Of a DNA stretch of 32,927 nucleotides, positions 6,843 to 14,332 are shown piece after piece. Position 1 is the first letter of the stretch. Each line of letters starts with the position of its first letter. The position numbers and the translations under genes were made by a program. Location: contig CANQCB010000003.1 of NCBI GenBank assembly GCA_947589145.1, positions 1 to 32,927 on the forward strand. The letters are read 5' to 3'. The notes below the pieces were generated by a model. The model saw only the letters and a list, made by a program, of their open reading frames with translations, did not search any database and had not been told where the DNA came from. Source of the stretch: an uncultured Clostridia bacterium (lineage in GTDB: Bacteria > Bacillota > Clostridia > Christensenellales > Pumilibacteraceae).

Positions 6843-9800
6843 TCAGTTGTTCTTGGGCTTTCTCTTTCTGAATCTGATGAGGTAAATTATCAAGCCTGCG
6901 ATAAGGAGAACGCCTACGATTATAAGCACGATCGCAAGAGTTGCCGTGGAACTCGACGATATGCTGCTCTTGCCTACTACCGTGATGTACTTATCCGTCG
7001 TCGAAGTGTTGCCCGCAGCGTCGGTTACGCTGTATACGACGCGGTAAGTGCCCGCCTGAGTGAAGGTGTAAGGCTCGGTGCCGCTGTAAGGTCTCGTCTT
7101 GTGGTTTACGGTTACCACAGCATCGCCTGCCGGGTTGTAAAGAACCTTCGAATAGGTGTAAGTCGAACTCTCCGATTCGTCGAGAATGATCTCCGCAAAT
7201 CCGAACGTGTCGTTTACGCTGACTGTGACGTTTTGATCTACGGAAACGTTCTTACCGTTGATCGATCCGATATTTGCGATATGGAATTGCGGCGCGATAA
7301 CGTCGCCTGCTTTTATCGTGAAAGTTGCGCTTGCGGTCTGATCGTTGGGCATCGTCGCGGTATAGGTTACCGTGTACGTTCCGTCTACCTTCGCCTCGAA
7401 CAGGAATTCGTTGCCTACGAGTTCGTCGCCGTCATATCCCGCGGGAAGAACGTCGCCTTTCTTGGTCGTCTCTACTCTGTTGCCGTTGGGGTCCGTAACC
7501 GTTACGGAGATCTTGCTTGCGTTGCTCGTTGCAGAGGAAGCGCTGACGTTGGGAAGTTTTACAAATTCGTGCGTCGTCACGCCGTCTACCGTTTTGGAAA
7601 TCGGAGTGTATGACGGCATGGGTTCGCCGATAACGCGGAACGTTGCCTCAGCGCTATCCGAAGCCGTGGAAGTAACCAAGGTAGCGACGCTCTCGCTTTC
7701 GTTGTCGATGAAATTACCGTTTGCAAGCGACTTGCCCGCATAAACGCCCGTATTGCCGTCCGCATACTTATAAGTTATAAGGCTGTTGTCGGTAGCGTCG
7801 GCATTTTCCGCGGTGCCGTATACAAACGCGTAGTCGCTTATCTGATAGGTTTCGGCGTCCTTTGCGACGAATTCGCTACCCATGAGAGTAAATCTGCCGC
7901 CTTTGATCGAACGAAGTATCCCGATTTTTTCTCCGGTTATCTGAGTGGTGTATTCCGTTTCGAGATAATAAGTTTTGTTTACTTCGATGTCGGTAGGAAG
8001 CGCGGTTGCCGTTCCCGTATCCGCGCTGCCGCTGCTTTCGACAGTCACGAACGCAAGTTTTACGCTGCTCTTGCCAGATACGTGGAAGCCGCGCGCTACG
8101 AGCATATAAGTGCCTGCGGTGGTGGGAGTGAAACGAATGTTATCCACGTGGATAAGAGTCGTGCCGCCCGTGCCGTTATCGCTGTAAGTCTCGAAAGAAA
8201 CTATCTCGTCTTTATTGTCGACGTTCTTGCCGTCGCCGTCCTTAATGCGCTTGACGTACAGTTCGAAGCCGACATAGTTGCGGTTCTCGATCGAGCCGTA
8301 GTCTATGGAGAACGAACCGAAGCCGTATTCCTGTCCGACTTTGCCATTTTCGGAATTAAGTCCGTTGGTAGCGAATACAGGCTCGTAATTAGCGCCCTCT
8401 GCGGTGCCGTCGATGATATCGACTTTTTCCATTTTATATGCGCTTTGACCTACGGAGTCGGTTGCGCGCAACGCTACGTAAGCGCCCTTGGTCAAGTCGC
8501 TTACCGTCACGGTCTGCTCGTCGCCGTTAACGTCGTCCATCGTGAAGGTATGCTCGCCGTCTTCGACTTTGAGCGTCGCAACGTTCGTTCCGGAAGCGGC
8601 GTTGAGCGCGATAGCTTTGCCCGCGTCGAGCCAACCTGCGATCAATTCGTCGGTAATGTTTTCGTCGAACGAAAGATTTTCGTCGCTGTCGGTTGCGTTA
8701 AGGGTCTGATCGAATATGATGTAATATTCCGTTCCGAGACGGGCGTCCTCGCGATCGTTTGCCTTGACGTTCGTTATGGATTGAGTGGTCTCATATTCTC
8801 TGAAAACGAAATAGTCGGGGGTTTCGAAGTTGACGGTCGGGAGCGTGGCGTCGGTAAACGACGAATTAAGTTCGATGGTATAGCTGTTCGACTTGCTGTT
8901 TTTGCCGTCAAAATACGAATATCTGACGTTGTACGTTCCCGTGTTATTGGAATCGTTTATCATGGAGAAGTTGAAGAAGCCCTTCGTGACCTTTTCCGCC
9001 TCGTCGTCATAATAGACAAAGGAATACGTGTTGTCGGGAATTTCCTCGACGTTGCCGTTTATCGTCCATTTACCCGATATCTTGCCGTCCGTTTCGCTGA
9101 CGGTAAATCCGTCCGCTTTGTTATATTCTTCGCTGAGCCAATATCTGAAGAAATAGTAAGTGCTGTCGGTGCTGCCGAAAGACGTGGAGCCGGAAACTCT
9201 CGATCTGCTCGAAGGCTCGGTAGCATATATATTCGAAATGGAAACAAATGTCTTGGTGTTCTGAGAACGCTGCAAATTGAAAGTTACGGTGAGGTTCGAT
9301 TGCCCGTTGTTATCGACGAGTTCGGGAATCGGGAATTGAATGTTGGTATCCGTTACTTCAACGGTAGCGCTTGCGTTTTCCGCGTCCTGCTTGTTGACTC
9401 TGAGTCCCCAAGCGGAAGGAATAAGGCTCTGATCGAAAGACTTGACTACGGGAGCGGTGGTATCCGACGCGGTAAGAGTGAAAGTCTGCGCGGCAATATC
9501 TTCGCCGTTACCCGTGCTGTCGATCACGCTGTAAGAAAGTCTGTACGCTCCGTCCTCGGTGGGATAGAACGACATGAAGTTGCTGTTATCGAAAATGGCG
9601 GGGACCGCTTCGGCAATGTCCGTCGTCGTCTCTCTCTCGCCTTCCGCGGTGTAAGAGTAGCGCTCGGTCGTGCCTTTCTTGTAATACAACGATTTATCGT
9701 TCGCGTCCTTAGCCGCATAGCCGGTGGACTTGTCCACTACCACTTCGGGAACGTCGTATTCCGTGCCGTCGTAGGTGTGCTTGACGGTTATCCGAGTTAC

Positions 9801-10601
9801 GACGCGATTACCGTCGAAGTTATCCGTTACGGTCGCGGGCTGAATGTCGAACTTCGTGTTGGTCGAACTGTTCTGCGTAACGCCGTTTACCGACATGGTA
9901 GGCGCTTTGGTATCTTCGAATTTATCCTGTACTTGCACGGTATAGTCGACGCTTTCGATATTATCGCCGCCGCCCACTTTTGCATAGTACGTTATGAAAT
10001 ACATACCGTTCTCTTCGGGGGTGATCTCAACGCCCTCGTCAAGTTCGGCCTTGCTGTGCTCTTCCGTTTTGCCGGAAGGTAACGTTATCTTTGCGAAAAT
10101 ATTATTGCCGCCGTCCTCCGCTCTTACGGGAAGAAGCGCCTCCTCTTCCTCGTCGTTATAGTATAACGTTGCGGTGGGAAGCGTAAACGCGTCGGAATTT
10201 GCGCGATATGTCGGAACTACTACTTTGCTGTTGTCGACAACGAGCTTGTATTCATATTCCATATAGCATTCCACGCCGTAGGTATAACTTGCATACTCGC
10301 CCTGATCTTCGACGGTAAACGTAATCTCGTAAATACCGACCTGATTGGCGGTTACCTTGTTGCTTTCCGGCGTAATTTCTTTTCCGCTCGGATCGGTAAC
10401 CGTTACCGTTGCGCCAACCGACGTGGGAACGGTAATTTCATCGCCGTACGCTACGCGATCGACTATTTTGGCGTCGACGATTTCCGTTGCCTCGGCGGCA
10501 TTTACGGGTCTTTGCCCGATAAACGCGCCGGTCATTATAAACGCAAACGCCATAATAATCGCTGCCGCTACGGCAATTATTTTGCTTAATCTTTTAGACA
10601 T
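6843..10601 (-). CDS. Large secreted, membrane-anchored Ig-like surface protein
   Basis: A 1252-residue exported protein. MSKRLSKIIAVAAAIIMAF starts a classical signal peptide with likely cleavage after the Ala of VNA (about residue 35). The C-terminus has a Ser-rich spacer, a hydrophobic helix (ATLAIVLIIVGVLLIAGLII) and the basic tail RFRKRKPKNN, so it is anchored by a membrane helix, not by an LPXTG sortase signal. In between are several beta-sandwich modules of bacterial Ig-like type, recognisable by phrases such as DTKAPTM, DTTAPVV and GDVIAPQ at module starts and by GTY-V-Y-VTDAAGN near the end of modules. No enzymatic domain is evident. GAAGGAG precedes the start, with its own promoter and a downstream hairpin: a single-gene unit. 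Adhesion or cell-surface scaffolding is the likely role; the ligand is unknown. Confidence 0.8.
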   Translation of the reverse strand: MSKRLSKIIAVAAAIIMAFAFIMTGAFIGQRPVNAAEATEIVDAKIVDRVAYGDEITVPTSVGATVTVTDPSGKEITPESNKVTANQVGIYEITFTVEDQGEYASYTYGVECYMEYEYKLVVDNSKVVVPTYRANSDAFTLPTATLYYNDEEEEALLPVRAEDGGNNIFAKITLPSGKTEEHSKAELDEGVEITPEENGMYFITYYAKVGGGDNIESVDYTVQVQDKFEDTKAPTMSVNGVTQNSSTNTKFDIQPATVTDNFDGNRVVTRITVKHTYDGTEYDVPEVVVDKSTGYAAKDANDKSLYYKKGTTERYSYTAEGERETTTDIAEAVPAIFDNSNFMSFYPTEDGAYRLSYSVIDSTGNGEDIAAQTFTLTASDTTAPVVKSFDQSLIPSAWGLRVNKQDAENASATVEVTDTNIQFPIPELVDNNGQSNLTVTFNLQRSQNTKTFVSISNIYATEPSSRSRVSGSTSFGSTDSTYYFFRYWLSEEYNKADGFTVSETDGKISGKWTINGNVEEIPDNTYSFVYYDDEAEKVTKGFFNFSMINDSNNTGTYNVRYSYFDGKNSKSNSYTIELNSSFTDATLPTVNFETPDYFVFREYETTQSITNVKANDREDARLGTEYYIIFDQTLNATDSDENLSFDENITDELIAGWLDAGKAIALNAASGTNVATLKVEDGEHTFTMDDVNGDEQTVTVSDLTKGAYVALRATDSVGQSAYKMEKVDIIDGTAEGANYEPVFATNGLNSENGKVGQEYGFGSFSIDYGSIENRNYVGFELYVKRIKDGDGKNVDNKDEIVSFETYSDNGTGGTTLIHVDNIRFTPTTAGTYMLVARGFHVSGKSSVKLAFVTVESSGSADTGTATALPTDIEVNKTYYLETEYTTQITGEKIGILRSIKGGRFTLMGSEFVAKDAETYQISDYAFVYGTAENADATDNSLITYKYADGNTGVYAGKSLANGNFIDNESESVATLVTSTASDSAEATFRVIGEPMPSYTPISKTVDGVTTHEFVKLPNVSASSATSNASKISVTVTDPNGNRVETTKKGDVLPAGYDGDELVGNEFLFEAKVDGTYTVTYTATMPNDQTASATFTIKAGDVIAPQFHIANIGSINGKNVSVDQNVTVSVNDTFGFAEIILDESESSTYTYSKVLYNPAGDAVVTVNHKTRPYSGTEPYTFTQAGTYRVVYSVTDAAGNTSTTDKYITVVGKSSISSSSTATLAIVLIIVGVLLIAGLIIYLIRFRKRKPKNN

Positions 10602-10646
10602 TTGGATTTCTCCTTCGATAGTTACTCTTTATAGGCTAACAGAATA

Positions 10647-10676
10647 AGTATATCTTATAATACTCTGCTTTGTCAA
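10647..10676 (-). promoter_or_regulatory. Promoter of the surface protein gene
   Basis: Consensus TTGACA and TATACT separated by 18 bases on the minus strand, giving a short leader of about 40 bases that ends in GAAGGAG before the ATG. Confidence 0.7.
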
Positions 10677-10706
10677 ATGAAATAGCGTTAATTATGTTAT
10701 TTTTCC

Positions 10707-11981
10707 TCACTCCAACACGCGTATGAGGTTTTCCACTCTGTTCGTGCCGTCGTATTTTTCGATTTCGCTTACGGCGCGGCGCACGTCGCTCTCTTTGCAA
10801 GCGTGCGTGAGGAAGAAAATCGCCGCTCTGCCGTTTTCCCCTTTTTGTATCAGGTTCTCGATACTCACGTTGTTTTTCGCGAACACGTTGGAAAGCGAAG
10901 CAAGAACGCCCGTCGCGTCATTAACCGATATGGAAACGTAATATTTGCAAACGTAGTCCGACGAGATCTCCACATCCGCCTTGCCGCTGTTGTCGAAGTC
11001 CGAGTAAAGCGGCGAAACGCGCTTGGCGGCGTATACTATGTCGCTTACTATCGCGCTGCCCGTCGGCCGAGCGCCCGCGCCTCTTCCGTAGAACATGAGG
11101 TCGTCGACAAAGTCGCCGTTCAAGAACACCGCGTTGAAACTGCCGCCCACTCCCGCAAGCGGGTGCGACTTCGGCACGAATGTGGGGTGAACGCGCACTT
11201 CCACGCCGTCGCCCGTTCTCTTTCCGATCGCAAGCAGCTTTATGACGTACCCCATTTCGCTGCCCATTTTTATGTCGGTCTTGGTTATTTTGGTGATACC
11301 CTCGCGATAAACGCAGGTATAAGGCACGCAGGTGTGGAATGCAAGCGACGAGAGTATGGAAAGTTTATAAGCCGCGTCGTAGCCCTCTACGTCCGAAGTC
11401 GGATCGAATTCCGCATAGCCGAGTTGTTGCGCCTCTTTGAGAGCCGCTTCGTAACTCATTCCCTCTTCGGTCATTTTGGTGAGAATGTAATTGGTCGTGC
11501 CGTTTATTATGCCCACGAGCGAATTGATACGGTTCGCCTGCAAACTCTCTTCGAGCGCTCTTATGATAGGCACGCCGCCCACGCAGGACGCTTCGAAATA
11601 CAGCCCGGCGCCGCCTTTCTTTGCCGCCGCTTCGAGTTCGGGCCAATGTTTGGAAATCAATTCCTTGTTCGCCGTCACCACGTTTTTACCCGAGAGCAGT
11701 ACTTTTTCGATAAAAGTTTTCGCGGGCTCGACGCCGCCCATGGTCTCCACCACGACGGAAATGTCTTTGTCCGCCGCGATCTCGTCCACGCTCGACGCCG
11801 CCTTTTCTTCGGGTATGCCGAAAGAACGAATGCGTTCGAGATTTTTATCCAGCACTTTCTTTACGCGAAAGTCGATCCCCTGATTTTTAAGCAGAAAATC
11901 GTGATTTTTCGTGAGTATTTCATAAGTCCCGCCGCCGACGGTGCCTATTCCCATTATTGCTACGTTTACGATTTTGTCCAT
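10707..11981 (-). CDS. hom: Homoserine dehydrogenase with ACT domain
   Basis: Cytosolic NAD(P)H-dependent enzyme that reduces aspartate semialdehyde to homoserine on the path to threonine and methionine. Domains in order: a Rossmann fold starting VNVAIMGIGTVGGG, the VTANKELI segment (~103), the catalytic/substrate region with GIINGTTNYIL and DPTSDVEGYDAAYK (~195-210), and a C-terminal ACT domain (~350-424, beginning YYVSISVNDATGVLASLS) that usually gives threonine feedback inhibition. Length 424 is normal. AAGGAT precedes the ATG, and coaX ends 11 bases upstream, so it is the third gene of the PanT-like/coaX operon. No hairpin follows before the surface protein promoter. Confidence 0.95.
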   Translation of the reverse strand: MDKIVNVAIMGIGTVGGGTYEILTKNHDFLLKNQGIDFRVKKVLDKNLERIRSFGIPEEKAASSVDEIAADKDISVVVETMGGVEPAKTFIEKVLLSGKNVVTANKELISKHWPELEAAAKKGGAGLYFEASCVGGVPIIRALEESLQANRINSLVGIINGTTNYILTKMTEEGMSYEAALKEAQQLGYAEFDPTSDVEGYDAAYKLSILSSLAFHTCVPYTCVYREGITKITKTDIKMGSEMGYVIKLLAIGKRTGDGVEVRVHPTFVPKSHPLAGVGGSFNAVFLNGDFVDDLMFYGRGAGARPTGSAIVSDIVYAAKRVSPLYSDFDNSGKADVEISSDYVCKYYVSISVNDATGVLASLSNVFAKNNVSIENLIQKGENGRAAIFFLTHACKESDVRRAVSEIEKYDGTNRVENLIRVLE

Positions 11982-11992
11982 TTTTTATCCTT

Positions 11993-12766
11993 TTATTGTT
12001 GTCTGTTGAGTTTGTATATTATGTTCAGTCCGCGAAGCGTCAGCGTTCTGTCCGTAATGTCGATCACGTCGCTGTTTTTCCTTATTATTTCCGAAAGACC
12101 GCCCGTCGCCACCACTTTGGCGTCGGAGTATCCCGTTTCTTCGCGAATGAGGCGAACAATGCGTTCCGCCATGCCGATATAGCCCTGCAAAAGTCCGGAC
12201 TGCATGTTCGTTATGGTTGTCCGACCGACGACCTTGCTCGGGAGCGTAAGTTCTATTTTGGGCAATTTTTCCGCCGAACGGGAAAGCGCGTCCGCCGCGC
12301 TTTTCAAGCCGTGCCCTATCGCGCCGCCGAGGAACTCGCCTTTCTCGCTGATGACGTTGAAAGTCGTCGCCGTGCCGCAATCTATCGTTATGCAAGGACC
12401 GCCGTAAAGGTAATACGCCGCGACGGAATTGACTATCCTGTCCGCGCCCACCTCTTTGGGGTTGTCGTATTTTATGTTTATTCCCGTCTTTATCCCCGAA
12501 CCGACCACGAGAGGTTTTACGCCGATATAGTCGTCGCAAACGTGCTCGAACGTATAGTTCAGTCCCGGCTTGACCGAGGACATTATCGTGCCGTTCACGC
12601 TCTCGGGCGCAATGCTTTTGGCGCGGAATTGGGAGAGAATGTCCAGCCCGTATTCGTCGCCCGTGCGCTGCTGCAACGTTGACAGACGGAAAGAATGAAT
12701 GAGTTTGTCCCCGTCGAATACGCCTATTTTTATGTTGGTATTGCCTATGTCGATCGCAAGTAACAA
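11993..12766 (-). CDS. coaX: Type III pantothenate kinase
   Basis: Phosphorylates pantothenate, the first step of coenzyme A synthesis, in the ASKHA fold. The N-terminal LLAIDIGNTNIKIGVFD is the phosphate-binding loop; DRIVNSVAAYYLYGGPCITIDCGTATTFN carries the conserved Arg and Asp-containing motif; GLLQGYIG and VVATGGLSE are the third and fourth family motifs. Length 257 is typical. The start is a TTG at 12766, supported by AAGGAG 8 bases upstream and by the motif lying immediately after it. It sits between a PanT-like S component (11 bases upstream) and hom (11 bases downstream). Confidence 0.95.
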   Translation of the reverse strand: MLLAIDIGNTNIKIGVFDGDKLIHSFRLSTLQQRTGDEYGLDILSQFRAKSIAPESVNGTIMSSVKPGLNYTFEHVCDDYIGVKPLVVGSGIKTGINIKYDNPKEVGADRIVNSVAAYYLYGGPCITIDCGTATTFNVISEKGEFLGGAIGHGLKSAADALSRSAEKLPKIELTLPSKVVGRTTITNMQSGLLQGYIGMAERIVRLIREETGYSDAKVVATGGLSEIIRKNSDVIDITDRTLTLRGLNIIYKLNRQQ

Positions 12767-12777
12767 TATCTTTCTCC

Positions 12778-13626
12778 TTAAATTTCCCCGTCGCTTTGTA
12801 CGACCTTTCGCGTTGTTTTTTTCGATGCGCCCGATACGTCGAGATGTAAGCCGCGGCGCATGCCGAATATTACCATCGGCGCGACGACGACCGTTATGAG
12901 GAGTTCGGGAAGAAAGTTCACGACGGTGAGCGTTGCATAAAACGCCGAAAGAGATTTATACGTGTCCGATATATACGACACGAGAGTCAGCATGGGAAGC
13001 ACGAGCGCGGTGTTCGAAACCACCGTAAACAGCGAACCCACGCAAAGCGAAAAATGTTCGAGTTTTCGCGTCGAGTCCTCCGCTTTTGCCGTTTCCACCG
13101 CCAAAAGCAAGCCGATCGAAAGCAGCGCGCCGAGTACGAAAAGTACGAGATAGAGGAAGAACAGCGAGCCCGCGTTACCCATTACGAGAAAGCATATCAT
13201 TCCCGAAACGTCGGAGGTCAGCATAAGCACCGGCAACGTCAGACCGAGACGGAATTTTTTGACGATGAACAATATTCCCTTGCCCGCAAGTTGCGCAAGT
13301 TTATACATACCGTACCCGATCATGCCCACGAACATACGCGGCACTATCGACGCAAGCGGATTCTGAAACAACGGGCTCGGGAATATGAATGCCAATATGA
13401 ACGACACTATTCCGAACATTACGCCCGCGGCTATCGCGTAATAGAACTTATTGTGCGCAAGCGAAAACGTTACCACGCTGATGAGCGCGCACACGGCAAG
13501 CGCCTGACCGCCGAGGGCAACAAGCCCGAACGAGTATGCTTTGTCAAGCAAGTTGGCGACTATTATGACCGCCGCCATTATCGCAAGGGTCGCGATAACG
13601 CGAGAGGGACTCTCCGATTTTTTCAT
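12778..13626 (-). CDS. ECF transporter S component, probably pantothenate (PanT-like)
   Basis: A 282-residue integral membrane protein. The stretch FQNPLASIVPRMFVGMIGYG is the signature of ECF S components, which bind a vitamin and deliver it through the shared EcfAA'T module. TM1-4 cover residues ~10-110, and the last pair (GSLFTVVSNTALVLPM and VVNFLPELLITVVV) matches the usual fifth and sixth helices; between them two additional hydrophobic segments (~125-185) make it longer than the usual ~190-200 residues. The adjacent pantothenate kinase gene points to pantothenate as the substrate: import followed by phosphorylation. AAGGAGG precedes the ATG and a promoter lies about 110 bases upstream, so it heads the operon with coaX and hom. 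Substrate is an inference from context. Confidence 0.72.
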   Translation of the reverse strand: MKKSESPSRVIATLAIMAAVIIVANLLDKAYSFGLVALGGQALAVCALISVVTFSLAHNKFYYAIAAGVMFGIVSFILAFIFPSPLFQNPLASIVPRMFVGMIGYGMYKLAQLAGKGILFIVKKFRLGLTLPVLMLTSDVSGMICFLVMGNAGSLFFLYLVLFVLGALLSIGLLLAVETAKAEDSTRKLEHFSLCVGSLFTVVSNTALVLPMLTLVSYISDTYKSLSAFYATLTVVNFLPELLITVVVAPMVIFGMRRGLHLDVSGASKKTTRKVVQSDGEI

Positions 13627-13645
13627 TTTTGCCTCCTTGTCGAAC

Positions 13646-13657
13646 CCCGACGTCGGG
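13646..13657. promoter_or_regulatory. 12-bp perfect palindrome in the leader of the PanT-like/coaX/hom operon
   Basis: CCCGACGTCGGG lies about 20 bases before the first start codon and just upstream of AAGGAGG. It could be an operator or fold over the ribosome binding site; no regulator is assigned. Confidence 0.35.
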
Positions 13658-13735
13658 TGTCCGCACGGAAAATATGTATTTCGAGTCGCACGTCTTTCGA
13701 CTGTGCGCTTTCAAGCATTTCTACACGCTTTCGAT

Positions 13736-13764
13736 ATTTTAACATTTTTTGAGGCAAAAATCAA
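13736..13764 (-). promoter_or_regulatory. Promoter of the PanT-like/coaX/hom operon
   Basis: TTGATT, a 17-base spacer and TAAAAT with an upstream TG (extended -10) on the minus strand. The leader is about 100 bases. Confidence 0.6.
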
Positions 13765-13800
13765 GAAAAATCACATATAAACATATATAAACAAGCGCAA

Positions 13801-13833
13801 ACAAAAAGAGAACCTCTCGCTTTGGAGAGGTTC
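13801..13833 (-). terminator. Terminator of the Cys-rich peptide gene
   Basis: GAACCTCTC pairs with GAGAGGTTC around a six-base loop, followed on the minus strand by TCTTTTTGTTT: a classic intrinsic terminator 38 bases after the peptide stop codon. Confidence 0.88.
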
Positions 13834-13870
13834 GTTTCCTTCGATACTTTTCTTATGTATTCGAAGCGTT

Positions 13871-14047
13871 TTACTTGCAGCAGCAATCGTGAGATCCGCA
13901 GCACGATAACAAAAGCAGTATCGTCACAAGGTCGCAGCAGTCGATTTTCTTGTCGCAGCAGCCGCAACCGCCGCCGCATACCAAGAGAAGCAGGATTATC
14001 GTGCAGATATCGCAACCGCCGCATCCGCAGTTATTCTGACCGAACAT
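13871..14047 (-). CDS. 58-residue Cys-rich small protein, absent from the ORF track
   Basis: Reading the minus strand from ATG 14047, directly after an ideal AAGGAGG, gives a 58-residue protein ending in TAA. It begins MFGQNNCGCGGCDICTI and ends CCGSHDCCCK. Fifteen residues are Cys. It consists of two related halves, CDICTIILLLLVC...CC and CDLVTILLLLSCC...CCC, each a Cys-flanked hydrophobic run, so an internal duplication is likely. An intrinsic terminator follows, supporting a real one-gene unit. It recalls the small high-cysteine proteins often annotated in Clostridia under chorion-like names, but I do not know a function; metal binding or a disulfide-linked surface or spore-coat role are only guesses. 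The overlapping ORFs in the track at this locus are shadows. Confidence 0.75.
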   Translation of the reverse strand: MFGQNNCGCGGCDICTIILLLLVCGGGCGCCDKKIDCCDLVTILLLLSCCGSHDCCCK

Positions 14048-14243
14048 AGTTTTTCCTCCTTGTTTTGTATTTCTTTTCGGATATTATCAATGCAAGGGGC
14101 GGCGCGCGCGTACCCGCCCGCTCGCATTCTTCCTCATTTGTTTATCCGCAGGTTCTTCCGCATGAGGATATCCTATTTCATAGTATTTTTCATTCGGTCA
14201 AAGTGTTACAAAAATTCGGGAAGCGTAAAGCAACTCTTTTTTC
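14048..14243. other. Divergent intergenic region between the Cys-rich gene and glyS
   Basis: Contains the ribosome binding site of the Cys-rich gene, then a GC-rich segment (GGGGCGGCGCGCGCGTACCC) able to form a short hairpin, then AT-rich sequence. No T-box leader is visible for glyS and I see no other gene. Confidence 0.5.
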
Positions 14244-14273
14244 TTGACATTGTTCCCTCTCATATAGTAGAAT
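14244..14273 (+). promoter_or_regulatory. Promoter of glyS
   Basis: Consensus TTGACA and TAGAAT separated by 18 bases. Predicted start about 50 bases before the ATG, too short a leader for a T-box riboswitch. Confidence 0.75.
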
Positions 14274-14332
14274 TTGAAGGTCGAAAAATTCGAAAGGCGG
14301 CGACTTTGCCGTTTGTATCCAAGGAGAAATTT

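Noticed and set aside
8082-10082. 666-residue plus-strand ORF antisense to the surface protein
   Set aside because: Low-complexity Val/Arg/Tyr-rich translation typical of antisense shadows; the minus-strand protein has signal peptide, ribosome binding site, promoter and terminator.
13761-14024. 87-residue minus-strand ORF overlapping the Cys-rich gene
   Set aside because: It is in another frame, lacks a ribosome binding site and runs through the terminator hairpin; the 58-residue frame has all the expected signals.
14060-14332. N-terminal extension of glycyl-tRNA synthetase in the ORF track
   Set aside because: The region contains the promoter and ribosome binding site for ATG 14333, where the family N-terminus begins.
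14048-14332. Possible T-box leader before glyS
   Set aside because: The predicted leader is only about 50 bases and no T-box sequence or antiterminator is visible.
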